Positions 27,169-35,514 of a stretch of 58,825 nucleotides of DNA are shown here, piece after piece. Under the pieces are notes generated by a model that was given only the letters and a program-made list of their open reading frames with translations, made no database searches and was not told where the DNA came from. The DNA comes from Sphingobacteriales bacterium 16-39-50 (GTDB taxonomy: Bacteria > Bacteroidota > Bacteroidia > Sphingobacteriales > Sphingobacteriaceae), in assembly GCA_002257025.1 (NCBI GenBank), contig NCHA01000016.1, forward strand, positions 1-58,825, written 5' to 3'. Every line of letters begins with the position of its first letter. Positions within the stretch are counted from its first letter, which is position 1. Both the position numbers and the translations under genes were made by a program.

Positions 27169-27840
27169 GTGAAATACTTTGCAATCATTGTTGGTGGAGG
27201 TTCCGGTTCCAGGATGCTTTCGGAAATACCAAAACAGTTCATACTGCTAAGGGGCCGTCCTGTTTTAATGCATACAATAGAAACCTTCTATAAGTCTGAA
27301 TACAGTCCTGAAATTATTGTTGTACTGAATGTCGATTTCCATCAATATTGGGAAAATCTCTGTGTACTGCATAATTTTTCCGTCCCGCACCTCCTCGTAA
27401 AAGGAGGAACACATCGTTTTGATTCTGTTAAAAATGGATTAAAAGTAATAAAGTCAAAAGCTATTATTGCTATTCATGATGCTGTGAGGCCACTCTTAAG
27501 CTGCCAGCTAATTGATCGTTCATTTCAGGAAGCTGAATTATCGGGAAGTGCTGTTGCCGCAATAAAAAGCAGAGACTCGGTTAGACAGCAAACCGGAAAA
27601 CATACGATTCCTTTAAACAGGGAAGAAATATATCTCATTCAAACTCCACAGACCTTTAGTTCTGAAATTCTGAAAAAGGCCTATAAACAGGAATTTAGAA
27701 ATGAATTTACTGATGATGCCTCAGTTGCAGAACGTGCGGGTATCAGGATCAACCTAATTGAAGGGGAAAACAGAAATTTCAAGATCACTTTCCCTGAAGA
27801 TATCCGCTTAGCCGAGATTTATTTAAATCCCGGATTTTAA
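27169..27840 (+). CDS. ispD: 2-C-methyl-D-erythritol 4-phosphate cytidylyltransferase
   Basis: Third step of the MEP isoprenoid pathway, joining CTP and methylerythritol phosphate. The 223-residue protein begins with the nucleotide-binding loop IIVGGGSGSRM...PKQF, and has KGGTHRFDSVKNGL, IAIHDAVRPL and TDDASVAERAG. The start is a GTG at 27169. It is followed by a good hairpin. Confidence 0.94.
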   Translation: MKYFAIIVGGGSGSRMLSEIPKQFILLRGRPVLMHTIETFYKSEYSPEIIVVLNVDFHQYWENLCVLHNFSVPHLLVKGGTHRFDSVKNGLKVIKSKAIIAIHDAVRPLLSCQLIDRSFQEAELSGSAVAAIKSRDSVRQQTGKHTIPLNREEIYLIQTPQTFSSEILKKAYKQEFRNEFTDDASVAERAGIRINLIEGENRNFKITFPEDIRLAEIYLNPGF

Positions 27841-27841
27841 G

Positions 27842-27871
27842 TTGTGCCCGTTCTTATCAGAACAGGCACAA
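27842..27871. terminator. Hairpin between ispD and a small membrane gene
   Basis: A 13-bp stem (27842-27854 with 27859-27871) has one mismatch and a TATC loop. It starts 1 bp after the ispD stop, lies between convergent genes, and can work for both. Confidence 0.6.
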
Positions 27872-27884
27872 GCTTAAAGACTGA

Positions 27885-28040
27885 TTATATAGAGCCTCCC
27901 CTGATTACGCGAAGCAATACCGCAACAATTGCTATTACTAAAAGTACATGTATTAAGTTACCTCCTACCGGAGAGACAAAATAGCCGAATATCCAAAGGA
28001 TAATCAAAATAACAGCAATCAGATAAAGTAAATTTCCCAT
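27885..28040 (-). CDS. Small two-helix membrane protein, lmo0937 family
   Basis: A 51-residue protein with two hydrophobic helices: MGNLLYLIAVILIILWIFGYFV and a second after the GGNLIHVLLVIAIVAVLL segment, ending RGGSI. This is the pattern of the lmo0937-type small membrane proteins, often stress-induced; the role is unknown. The ATG at 28040 fits the family start; the frame is open to 28142, but that part has no family features. Confidence 0.8.
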   Translation of the reverse strand: MGNLLYLIAVILIILWIFGYFVSPVGGNLIHVLLVIAIVAVLLRVIRGGSI

Positions 28041-28147
28041 AGTTTTAAGTTTTAGTGAATGATTCTGGATCAGTAACACTAAAACTGTACCATTATTCGA
28101 ACATGAATTTATTATGGGGAATAATACTAAAATGAAGCACAAAAAAA

Positions 28148-28166
28148 AGCCCTGAATTACAGGGCT
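28148..28166 (-). terminator. Intrinsic terminator of the DUF2795 gene
   Basis: AGCCCTG (28148-28154) and CAGGGCT (28160-28166) form a 7-bp GC-rich stem. On the minus strand it begins 7 bp after the stop codon and is followed by a T-run (complement of the A-run 28139-28147). A T-run on the other side would let it work on the + strand too. Confidence 0.8.
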
Positions 28167-28172
28167 CTTTTT

Positions 28173-28394
28173 TTAATATTCATCTTCATTAAAGAAGAAA
28201 TCATCTTTAGTGGGATAATCCGGCCAAATCTCTTCAATATTTTCATAGGGTTCACCATCGTCTTCCAGAGCCTGAAGATTTTCTATAACCTCTACTGGAG
28301 CACCTGAACGAATCGCATAATCAATAAGTTCGTCTTTCGTTGCCGGCCATGGTGCGTCTTCCAAATGAGACGCTAATTCTAATGTCCAATACAT
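28173..28394 (-). CDS. Small acidic DUF2795 protein
   Basis: A 73-residue soluble protein. The ASHLEDAPWPATKDELIDYAIRSGAPVEVIENLQALEDDGEPYENIEEIWPDYP pattern matches DUF2795: a helix pair with 'P-A-T-K-D-E-L-I' and 'G-A-P-x-E-V'. The tail is strongly acidic (DDFFFNEDEY). Function unknown. It has its own promoter and terminator, so it is a single-gene unit. Confidence 0.88.
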   Translation of the reverse strand: MYWTLELASHLEDAPWPATKDELIDYAIRSGAPVEVIENLQALEDDGEPYENIEEIWPDYPTKDDFFFNEDEY

Positions 28395-28426
28395 ATTTCT
28401 TAGAATTTGATTTATACTAATTTTTG

Positions 28427-28458
28427 CAAAAATATAATAATTTAAATAAGAATATCAA
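28427..28458 (-). promoter_or_regulatory. Promoter of the DUF2795 gene
   Basis: On the minus strand a TTG (complement of 28456-28458) is followed after 21 bp by TATTTTTG (complement of 28427-28434). The start codon is 33 bp downstream. Confidence 0.5.
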
Positions 28459-28477
28459 TTATTTTCTAACATGTTAT

Positions 28478-29026
28478 TTATACACGTGGAAGCCATTGAT
28501 TCTCAGGCACATTGATGTCGAAACACAATTTCCTGGCGAGTACAAAAAGGTAATCACTCAGTCTGTTCAGATATATCACTATCTTATCATCAACAAAGCT
28601 CTCAGATTTAAGGTGAACAATTATTCGCTCCGCCCTTCTGCATACGCATCTCGAAATATGGCAAAATGAAACCGCCTGACTTCCTCCAGGTAAAATAAAA
28701 TGCTTTAGTTCCGGAAGTACAGCATTCATTGCATCAATCTCTTTCTCCAGCAAACTAATATCTGATAAATGCAGATCAGGAATCTTCATCTTTGATTTCT
28801 CAGGATCAGAAGCAAGAGATGCGCCTATTGTAAACAATCTGTCCTGAATTTCCTTCAATATGTCCTTATGAGCCGAATTAATATCATGATCCCTGATCAT
28901 ACCAATGTATGAGTTAAGCTCATCAACTGTGCCATAGCTCTCAATCCTAAGGTCATATTTTGGAACACGGGTGCCACCAATCAATGAAGTTAGTCCCTCA
29001 TCCCCTGTTTTCGTATAAATTTTCAT
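28478..29026 (-). CDS. Cob(I)alamin adenosyltransferase, PduO/MMAB type
   Basis: Transfers the adenosyl group of ATP to cobalamin to make coenzyme B12. The 182-residue protein has MKIYTKTGDEGLTSLIGGTRVPK at the N-terminus, the CRRAERIIVHL motif in the active-site helix, and the C-terminal NRLSDYLFVLAR. Complete. The start of the transcript and any cobalamin riboswitch were looked for upstream (29027-29150) but nothing recognisable was found. Confidence 0.95.
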   Translation of the reverse strand: MKIYTKTGDEGLTSLIGGTRVPKYDLRIESYGTVDELNSYIGMIRDHDINSAHKDILKEIQDRLFTIGASLASDPEKSKMKIPDLHLSDISLLEKEIDAMNAVLPELKHFILPGGSQAVSFCHISRCVCRRAERIIVHLKSESFVDDKIVIYLNRLSDYLFVLARKLCFDINVPENQWLPRV

Positions 29027-29156
29027 CTGAATTCAATTATAATTGACGGGACTAAGTTAAAGCACTATATAGTCACGAGAAAGCTATATTAAGAATTATT
29101 CTTGCAAGAATTTCCGGGGTATTAAATCGATTGAAAACAATTAGGGTATAATATAA

Positions 29157-29198
29157 AACTTATAACTTATAACTTATAACCTACAACTTATAACCTAT
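29157..29198. repeat. Heptad repeat array (AACTTAT units)
   Basis: Six 7-bp units in perfect register, four of them identical (AACTTAT) and two variant. The last unit overlaps the TAG stop codon of the ABC ATPase gene (29195-29197). This is the cleanest example of the heptad family in the window. Confidence 0.75.
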
Positions 29199-29956
29199 TG
29201 TATATTCTCAAAATCAGAACCTTTGTTCTTCATATCCGCCAGTCGCGGAGATACCGATTTAACATTCGGGTTTAAATAGTCATTCTCAATCAATCCATCG
29301 CGCATACGAACGATTCTGTGAGCATGCTGCGCAATATCCTCCTCATGTGTTACAAGTATAATTGTATTTCCTTTGGAATGAATCTCCTCCAATAAGCCCA
29401 TAATCTCTACTGATGTTTTGGTATCAAGGTTACCCGTTGGCTCATCCGCCAGAATAATAGAAGGGTTATTTACCAGTGCACGGGCAACTGCAACCCGCTG
29501 ACGCTGCCCACCAGAAAGCTCATTTGGTTTATGATGTACCCTGTTACCCAAACCCACACTTTCCAAAGTCTTTTGAGCACGATCTTCCCGCTGTGCCCTG
29601 CCTACTCCTGCATAAACCAATGGCAGGGCGACATTCTCAAGGGAAGATGAACGGGGTAATAAATTAAAGGTTTGGAATACAAAGCCAATCTCCTTATTTC
29701 TTATCTCGGCAAGCTCACTATCACTCATCTCACTAACCTGATTACCGTTTAATATATAGGTACCCTTGGTTGGAGTATCAAGACAACCCAGAATATTCAT
29801 TAAAGTTGATTTACCAGACCCTGAAGGGCCCATCAGGGCAACGAATTCGCCCTTTTCAATGGTTAGACTTACTGATTTCAGGGCATGAATAGTTTCTGCA
29901 CCGATTACATATTTCCTGCCGATATCTAATAAGGTAATAAGAGGATCTTTGGCCAT
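29195..29956 (-). CDS. ABC transporter ATP-binding protein, LolD/MacB type
   Basis: A 253-residue ATPase. Walker [10 protein letters not shown] near residue 43, the Q-loop [10 protein letters not shown], the signature [15 protein letters not shown], Walker [13 protein letters not shown] and the H-loop VTHEED are all intact. It is of the lipoprotein-release/MacB class. The ~25-residue tail after the core is not recognised. No permease adjoins it; the MacB-type permease at 24642 is a candidate partner. Confidence 0.92.
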   Translation of the reverse strand: MAKDPLITLLDIGRKYVIGAETIHALKSVSLTIEKGEFVALMGPSGSGKSTLMNILGCLDTPTKGTYILNGNQVSEMSDSELAEIRNKEIGFVFQTFNLLPRSSSLENVALPLVYAGVGRAQREDRAQKTLESVGLGNRVHHKPNELSGGQRQRVAVARALVNNPSIILADEPTGNLDTKTSVEIMGLLEEIHSKGNTIILVTHEEDIAQHAHRIVRMRDGLIENDYLNPNVKSVSPRLADMKNKGSDFENIQ

Positions 29957-30008
29957 GTTTTTCTTTTTAGACTACCGGTATAAACCATTTGTTACAGCTT
30001 TGTTCAAA

Positions 30009-30302
30009 TTAGGGTTTATTAATCACTTTTGCTACCCTAAAGAATTTCCCGTCCTGTTTTGGGGCGTTTTTCAAGGCTTCCTCCCTGCTGATCTCGTATT
30101 TTACAAGGTCTTCACGAAGAACATTCACCTCATCACTCATATATACCAAAGGATCAACCCCTTCGGTATCAACCTCATTGAGTTTGTCCATGAATGTCAG
30201 AATTTTATTCATATCATCTAACAAACCCTCCTTTTCATCCTCCTGCACTTCAAGCCTTGCAAGATGGGCTACCTTATCAATCATTTCCAGGTCTACTTTC
30301 AT
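30009..30302 (-). CDS. gatC: Aspartyl/glutamyl-tRNA amidotransferase subunit C
   Basis: Small GatCAB subunit that clamps GatA and GatB together. The 97-residue protein has the family pattern: DKVAHLARLEVQEDEKEGLLDDMNKILTFMDKLNEVDTEGVDPL, then VLREDLV and a C-terminal APKQDGKFFRVAKVI. It starts 43 bp after the plsC-type gene, probably in one operon with it and the ABC ATPase. Confidence 0.95.
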   Translation of the reverse strand: MKVDLEMIDKVAHLARLEVQEDEKEGLLDDMNKILTFMDKLNEVDTEGVDPLVYMSDEVNVLREDLVKYEISREEALKNAPKQDGKFFRVAKVINKP

Positions 30303-30345
30303 TTCTTTTATTATAATTTACAAAGATTGATCAAATCAATCCATT

Positions 30346-31095
30346 TCATAATGGTTTTACATTCTCATTAATCATCAGAGCATCATTTATTATGTTATAA
30401 ACTCTATCCTTCAAAGCTTCAGCATCTGTTTCTGCCATTTCAATTGTATCGATTGGGGCATGAACACAAATATCGCAAATACCCGGGGCACTTCCATGCT
30501 GTTTGCCATCATCCCACATCAAATTCCAGTTATTTCGTATAGTAACAGGTAAAATCGATACACCACTTTCAATAGCAAGTTTAAAAGGCCCATTTTTGAA
30601 AGGCTGTAGCACAGGAGGATAAGATTCACTGATCATTCCCTCCGGAAAAATCACCAGATGCTTTCCTTCCTTTAGGTTTTCACCAGCCTTTTTAAAAGCT
30701 CTGAATGCCGACATCATGCTATCCCGCTTCAATGGAATATCAATTGTCCGGAAATAAATCCCTGTTATAAAGTTCTTAAGCAGCTCCTCCTTGCCCATAA
30801 ATACATAATTTCGTTTAGCAAGAAGAATGATAGCTGTGATATCAAGATTTGAGGTATGATTAGCACAGATAATGTAATTTTTTGACCAGTCAATTTTTTC
30901 TTCAAATGTATAGCGGAAGATAAATCCGGAAAATAATGAGCTGAGGTAACTAAAATACCATCTCAATCTGTTCATTGCATGAAATTTTACCGGCTTGCGC
31001 GAAAAAAAGAATATTGCCGGATAAAGAGTAGAAAAGATTAGTGCAAGAGAAATCTGAAAATAATATAGATGAATACTTTTAAACAGCCTTTTCAT
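30346..31095 (-). CDS. plsC: 1-acyl-sn-glycerol-3-phosphate acyltransferase family protein
   Basis: Adds the second acyl chain to lysophosphatidic acid in phospholipid synthesis. The 249-residue protein has an N-terminal hydrophobic helix, the NHTSNLDITAI acyltransferase motif (HX4D) at about residue 79, and the FPEGMIS motif about residue 150, with GPFKLAIESGVSILPV after it. The symbol is a family-level name; a related acceptor such as an ornithine or sphingo-type lipid cannot be excluded. Confidence 0.88.
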   Translation of the reverse strand: MKRLFKSIHLYYFQISLALIFSTLYPAIFFFSRKPVKFHAMNRLRWYFSYLSSLFSGFIFRYTFEEKIDWSKNYIICANHTSNLDITAIILLAKRNYVFMGKEELLKNFITGIYFRTIDIPLKRDSMMSAFRAFKKAGENLKEGKHLVIFPEGMISESYPPVLQPFKNGPFKLAIESGVSILPVTIRNNWNLMWDDGKQHGSAPGICDICVHAPIDTIEMAETDAEALKDRVYNIINDALMINENVKPL

Positions 31096-31193
31096 TCCCT
31101 CAAAAATAGAAAATTACATTGATGTTTTCAGAACAGACCTGGTTTTGAACCTGCTCAGCCTTAGTTCGGAAAAAATCCTTAATTTCGCGGCTT

Positions 31194-32189
31194 ATGGAAA
31201 CTGTTGTAAGTGGTATCCGCAGTACCGGTAAACTGCATTTAGGGAATTTTTATGGCGCTGTAAAGAACTTTGTTCAGATGCAGAATGAATATAATTGCTA
31301 TTTTTTTATAGCTGATTATCATTCTCTCACAACCCATCCTACCCCGGAAGATTTGCATGGTAACGTGAGGCAGGTACTTGTAGAGTACCTTGCTGCTGGA
31401 ATTGATCCTGAAAAAGCGACTATTTATGTTCAATCAGATGTTCCCGAAATTGCAGAGTTATACCTTTATCTGAATATGAATGCCTATTTAGGCGAGCTCG
31501 AAAGAAGTACATCATTTAAAGATAAAGTCCGCGCTCATCCCGATAACGTCAATGCAGGATTACTGACCTACCCGGTACTCATGGCTGCAGATATCCTAAT
31601 CCATAAAGCGACCAAGGTTCCTGTAGGAAAAGACCAGGAACAGCATCTTGAAATGTCAAGGACTTTCGGAAATCGTTTCAACAGATTATACAAAACAGAT
31701 TATTTCCCTGAACCTTTTGCATTTAATTTTACTGAGAAACTAGTTAAGGTTCCAGGTCTTGATGGCAAGGGAAAAATGGGTAAATCTGAAGGTGAAGGTA
31801 ATGCTGTTTATCTATCGGATGAACCTGAAGTAATTCGTAAAAAAGTTATGCGGGCCGTTAGTGACGGAGGGCCAACCGAAGAAAATCAGCAAAAACCCGA
31901 GGCGATTCAAAACCTGTTCGACCTGATGAAAATCGTTTCTTCTGCCGACACTTATGATCATTTTGATTCCCTGTACAATCAGTGTGCAATTCGCTATGGT
32001 GATTTTAAGAAGCAGTTAGCTGAGGATATGATTCTTTCTACAGCACCAATCCGTGAAAAAATCAATGAAATTGCCCGTGACGAGACCTATTTAAGGGAGG
32101 TTGCCCGCTTTGGAGCAATCAAAGCCCGCGAAAGTGCTTCTAAAACAATCAGAGAGGTGCGCCAGATCATTGGATTTAAAAGTTTCTAA
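31194..32189 (+). CDS. trpS: Tryptophanyl-tRNA synthetase
   Basis: Class I synthetase charging tRNA(Trp). The 331-residue protein has the HIGH-like motif STGKLHLGNFYGA and the KMSKS-like GKMGKSEGEG, in a normal-length catalytic core. Divergent from plsC. The 98-bp gap holds a TAATTTCG box 20 bp before the ATG, one change from TAnnTTTG. Confidence 0.97.
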   Translation: METVVSGIRSTGKLHLGNFYGAVKNFVQMQNEYNCYFFIADYHSLTTHPTPEDLHGNVRQVLVEYLAAGIDPEKATIYVQSDVPEIAELYLYLNMNAYLGELERSTSFKDKVRAHPDNVNAGLLTYPVLMAADILIHKATKVPVGKDQEQHLEMSRTFGNRFNRLYKTDYFPEPFAFNFTEKLVKVPGLDGKGKMGKSEGEGNAVYLSDEPEVIRKKVMRAVSDGGPTEENQQKPEAIQNLFDLMKIVSSADTYDHFDSLYNQCAIRYGDFKKQLAEDMILSTAPIREKINEIARDETYLREVARFGAIKARESASKTIREVRQIIGFKSF

Positions 32190-32266
32190 ATTTAGCTTGA
32201 TTAATAAAACAATTTGTATTTTAAGACACGCTTTGCGGCCATCGCTTTGCACTTACCATAATTATC

Positions 32267-32881
32267 ATGCACATAGCTATCGTTGGAAATATCGGAGCAG
32301 GTAAAACTACTCTGACAGAATTACTTGCCAAACATTTGAGTTATGAAGCGCAGTTCGAAGCTGTTGAGAATAACCCTTATCTGGAAGATTTTTACAGTGA
32401 TATGAAACGCTGGAGCTTTAATCTCCAGATCTATTTTTTGAATAGCCGTTTCCAGCAAATTCTGGAACTTCAAACTGAAAACCGCAACATCATCCAGGAT
32501 CGTACAATTTATGAAGATGCTTATATTTTTGCAGAAAACCTGCATGATATGGGTTTAATGACATCCCGTGATTATGAAAACTACCGGGCGATATTCGATA
32601 ATATCACATCTTTCATAAAACCACCGGACCTGCTGATTTATCTGAGAGCATCAGTACCTACACTGGTAAATAATATTCAGCGAAGAGGCAGGGAATATGA
32701 GGCAGGGATCAGGCTTGATTATCTTTCAAAATTAAATGAGAAGTATAAAAAGTGGATCGACTCTTATACTCAGGGTAAATTACTGATTCTGGACAAGGAC
32801 AAACTCGATTTCGCCAATAAACCTGAGGACCTTGGCTTTGTTATTAACAGCATTGAGAGGGAAATAAACGGATTATTCTAA
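32267..32881 (+). CDS. Deoxynucleoside kinase
   Basis: Phosphorylates deoxynucleosides for salvage. The 204-residue P-loop protein begins with HIAIVGNIGAGKTTLTELL (Walker A), has the catalytic QDRTIYEDAYIF segment, and the arginine-rich lid RRGREYEAGIRLDYL. It fits the deoxyadenosine/deoxyguanosine kinase subgroup, but base preference is not certain. kdsB follows 25 bp later. Confidence 0.93.
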   Translation: MHIAIVGNIGAGKTTLTELLAKHLSYEAQFEAVENNPYLEDFYSDMKRWSFNLQIYFLNSRFQQILELQTENRNIIQDRTIYEDAYIFAENLHDMGLMTSRDYENYRAIFDNITSFIKPPDLLIYLRASVPTLVNNIQRRGREYEAGIRLDYLSKLNEKYKKWIDSYTQGKLLILDKDKLDFANKPEDLGFVINSIEREINGLF

Positions 32882-32906
32882 TTCGTAGTAAATAAAATTT
32901 TGTCCA

Positions 32907-33647
32907 ATGAGGATACTCGGAGTCATCCCTGCCCGTTACGAATCCAGCCGCTTTCCCGGAAAGCCATTGATCGATATTGCAGGTAAAACTATGATAGAGC
33001 GTGTCTATGGGCAATGTTTAAAATCATCTTTACTTAGCAAAGTAATTGTAGCAACTGATGATCAGCGAATTGCAGATCATGTAAGTTTATTTGGGGGAAA
33101 TGTTGCGATGACCTCCAACAAACACCAGAGTGGTACCGACCGCTGTGCCGAAGTTGCAAATAACTCCCCTGAATTTGATATACTCATTAACATTCAGGGT
33201 GATGAGCCCATGATCGATCCAAATCAAATCGATCTTTTATGTAAATGCTTTGAAGATCCACAGACATCTATTGCAACACTGGTTAAGAAAATCAGTACGA
33301 ATGAGGAACTTTTTAATGAGAATACACCCAAGGTAATCCTCAATAAAAACAATGAGGCCGTACTTTTTAGCAGAACTGCGATTCCATTTTTAAGAGGTAA
33401 AGTAAGAGAGACCTGGATAGAGCATTATACCTTTTTCAAACACATTGGAATTTACGGATTTAGAACTGAGACCTTAAAGAACCTCACTAAGCTGCCTTTA
33501 TCAGGCCTCGAAACTGCTGAGGCTCTGGAACAACTGCGATGGATAGAAAACGGATATCGGATTCATGCGGCAATCACCGATCAGGAAAGCCAGGCTATAG
33601 ATACTCCTGAAGACCTGGAAAAATTGCTCAAATTGATTCAGCCCTGA
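32907..33647 (+). CDS. kdsB: 3-deoxy-manno-octulosonate cytidylyltransferase
   Basis: Activates Kdo as CMP-Kdo for lipid A-core synthesis. The 246-residue protein has IPARYESSRFPGKPLIDIAGKTMIERVY, the NIQGDEPMIDP motif and HIGIYGFR with the C-terminal GLETAEALEQLRW signature. Complete. Together with the heptose kinase at 23534 it shows a full-core LPS. Confidence 0.97.
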   Translation: MRILGVIPARYESSRFPGKPLIDIAGKTMIERVYGQCLKSSLLSKVIVATDDQRIADHVSLFGGNVAMTSNKHQSGTDRCAEVANNSPEFDILINIQGDEPMIDPNQIDLLCKCFEDPQTSIATLVKKISTNEELFNENTPKVILNKNNEAVLFSRTAIPFLRGKVRETWIEHYTFFKHIGIYGFRTETLKNLTKLPLSGLETAEALEQLRWIENGYRIHAAITDQESQAIDTPEDLEKLLKLIQP

Positions 33648-33728
33648 AAATTTATCGTCGAACTTTCTCAGACATTCAGCCTTCTGAATTATTTATTTAA
33701 ATTGTCGGGACTTATATTCGAGGTTATT

Positions 33729-34820
33729 ATGAAATACCTAACAGCCATCTGTTTACTTATGATCAGTCATTCTGCATTTGCACAACTGGAAAAGCGTCTG
33801 GATTCTGTAATCAATAACAGTATTCAGCCGGGGGAACCAGGAATTGCATTGTATATCGAAACCAATGGGAAGACAATTTATAATAAAGGCTATGGTTTGG
33901 CGGAGACTGATCGCAAAAAAAGTATTGATTCAAAGACCAATTTCAGGCTTGCTTCCGTTTCCAAACAATTTACTGCCATGTGCATACTCTTGCTGGAAAA
34001 GGATCAGAAACTTTCGTTCGATGACCCTATTTCTAAATTCTTTCCGGAGTTACCTGCGGGATTAAGCCATACAATTCTTTTAAGACATTTAATTACCCAC
34101 ACATCCGGAATACTTGATTATGAAGAGATTATGGATAACAGTAGTAGCAAACAGCTACTGGACATCGATGTATTGAACATCTTAAAAACACAGCATAAAA
34201 CCTATTTCGAACCGGGTACTGAGTTCAGATACAGCAATTCTGCATATGCACTGCTAGCCCTCATAGTAGAGCGTGTATCAGGCCAATCCTTTCCTGAGTT
34301 CATGAAAGAAAGAGTTTTCAAGCCCCTTAAAATGAAAAACTCTCTGGTTTATGAGTCTGAAGTACAGATACCTAATCGCTCGATGGGTTTTGCCCGGAAT
34401 AAGGACAAACAGCTTTATGCAAATGACCAGAGTTCCACCAGTGCAATCAAAGGTGATGGAGGAGTTTATTGCTCATTAAACGATTATAAAAAATGGACTC
34501 ATGGAATTTGGAATAACAGCCTGGTCAATATGCCTTCTGTATTGTCGCGACTTAATATTTCAATTAAAGAAGTTACGGGCAGTTTTTATGGTCCGGGCTG
34601 GTTTTACTTTGATAAAGGTATTCCTGCACTATTCCACTCAGGCAGCACCTGCGGTTTCAGCACTTATTCAATTAACATTCCTTCACAAAAAACATCTATT
34701 GTTTATTTCTCGAATATTGCAGGCAATTCTGAGCCGTTTAAAAAGATACTTGAGGTATTAAATGCCGAAGGAGTCAGCAGCCCGGCTGAGGTCTTCAGTT
34801 TACACCAGTTGACACGTTAA
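33729..34820 (+). CDS. Serine beta-lactamase-fold hydrolase (class C-like)
   Basis: A 363-residue exported protein with a Sec signal peptide cleaved after AFAQ. Active-site motifs are SVSKQFT (SxxK) near residue 84, YSNSAY (YxN) and HSGSTCG (third motif). Such proteins include esterases, D-amino-acid peptidases and PBP4-like enzymes more often than true beta-lactamases. The ATG at 33729 starts the signal peptide; the frame extends 27 bp upstream. The pentapeptide gene follows 23 bp later. Confidence 0.85.
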   Translation: MKYLTAICLLMISHSAFAQLEKRLDSVINNSIQPGEPGIALYIETNGKTIYNKGYGLAETDRKKSIDSKTNFRLASVSKQFTAMCILLLEKDQKLSFDDPISKFFPELPAGLSHTILLRHLITHTSGILDYEEIMDNSSSKQLLDIDVLNILKTQHKTYFEPGTEFRYSNSAYALLALIVERVSGQSFPEFMKERVFKPLKMKNSLVYESEVQIPNRSMGFARNKDKQLYANDQSSTSAIKGDGGVYCSLNDYKKWTHGIWNNSLVNMPSVLSRLNISIKEVTGSFYGPGWFYFDKGIPALFHSGSTCGFSTYSINIPSQKTSIVYFSNIAGNSEPFKKILEVLNAEGVSSPAEVFSLHQLTR

Positions 34821-34843
34821 TGTGAAGACGAAAGCGTATAAAA

Positions 34844-35419
34844 ATGAATTATATCGTTGATAAAACATTCGAAAGAGTCAAGTTCAATGAGATACCCATC
34901 GAACAGGGGGAGTATGAAAATTGTGTGTTCAGGCAATGCGACTTTTCAAATATTGATCTCTCTGAGATAAAATTTACTGAGGTTGAATTTATTGCTTGTA
35001 ATTTGAGTATGGTTAAACTGGAAAGGACTGCATTTCGGGATATAATTTTTAAAGAATGTAAAATGTTAGGACTCCATTTTGAAAATTGCAATGAGTTTGG
35101 ACTAGCATTTTCATTTGAAGATTGCCAGCTCAGCCACTCTTCTTTCTACAGGACAAAGATCAAAAAAACGAATTTTAAAAACTCTACCCTGAAAGAGGCA
35201 GATTTTACTGAATGTGATCTTACATGCTCTGTTTTCCAAAATTGCGATTTGGCCGGAGCTATATTTGAGAACACGATTCTTGAAAAAGCGGATTTTCGGA
35301 CTTCATTAAATTATTCCATCGATCCGGAAAACAACAGGATCAGAAAAGCGAAATTTTCGATCTTGGAAATTTCAGGACTTTTAGACAAATATGATATTGA
35401 AATTGATAGCAGTATCTAA
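34844..35419 (+). CDS. Pentapeptide-repeat protein
   Basis: A 191-residue protein with about 25 repeats of the A(D/N)LxF type forming a right-handed quadrilateral beta-helix, e.g. CVFRQCDFSNIDLSEIKFTEVEFIACNL and TFKNSTLKEADFTECDL-like runs. It is of the Qnr/MfpA size and fold class, but fluoroquinolone protection cannot be inferred from sequence alone. Function unknown. No signal peptide. Confidence 0.88.
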   Translation: MNYIVDKTFERVKFNEIPIEQGEYENCVFRQCDFSNIDLSEIKFTEVEFIACNLSMVKLERTAFRDIIFKECKMLGLHFENCNEFGLAFSFEDCQLSHSSFYRTKIKKTNFKNSTLKEADFTECDLTCSVFQNCDLAGAIFENTILEKADFRTSLNYSIDPENNRIRKAKFSILEISGLLDKYDIEIDSSI

Positions 35420-35514
35420 GAAATAAAATGTGCTGTGTTTTTTACAAACCGGCAACATTCTTTTAGTTAAACTTGCATTATAAACCATCGAACAATACTG
35501 GCTTTAAAATAAAG

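Noticed and set aside
29027..29156. Cobalamin riboswitch before the cobalamin adenosyltransferase gene
   Set aside because: No B12-box-like GCCACTG core or stem arrangement is seen in the upstream region.
24642..29956. One MacB-type ABC operon (permease 24642, ATPase 29195)
   Set aside because: Five unrelated genes and several terminators lie between, some on the other strand; functional pairing is possible but not an operon.
32101..32304. 67-codon frame bridging trpS and the deoxynucleoside kinase gene
   Set aside because: It overlaps both genes in another frame, ends in low-complexity residues and has no start signal.
34844..35419. Qnr-type quinolone-resistance protein
   Set aside because: The pentapeptide fold and length fit, but this fold is shared by many unrelated proteins and no gyrase-binding loop is recognisable.
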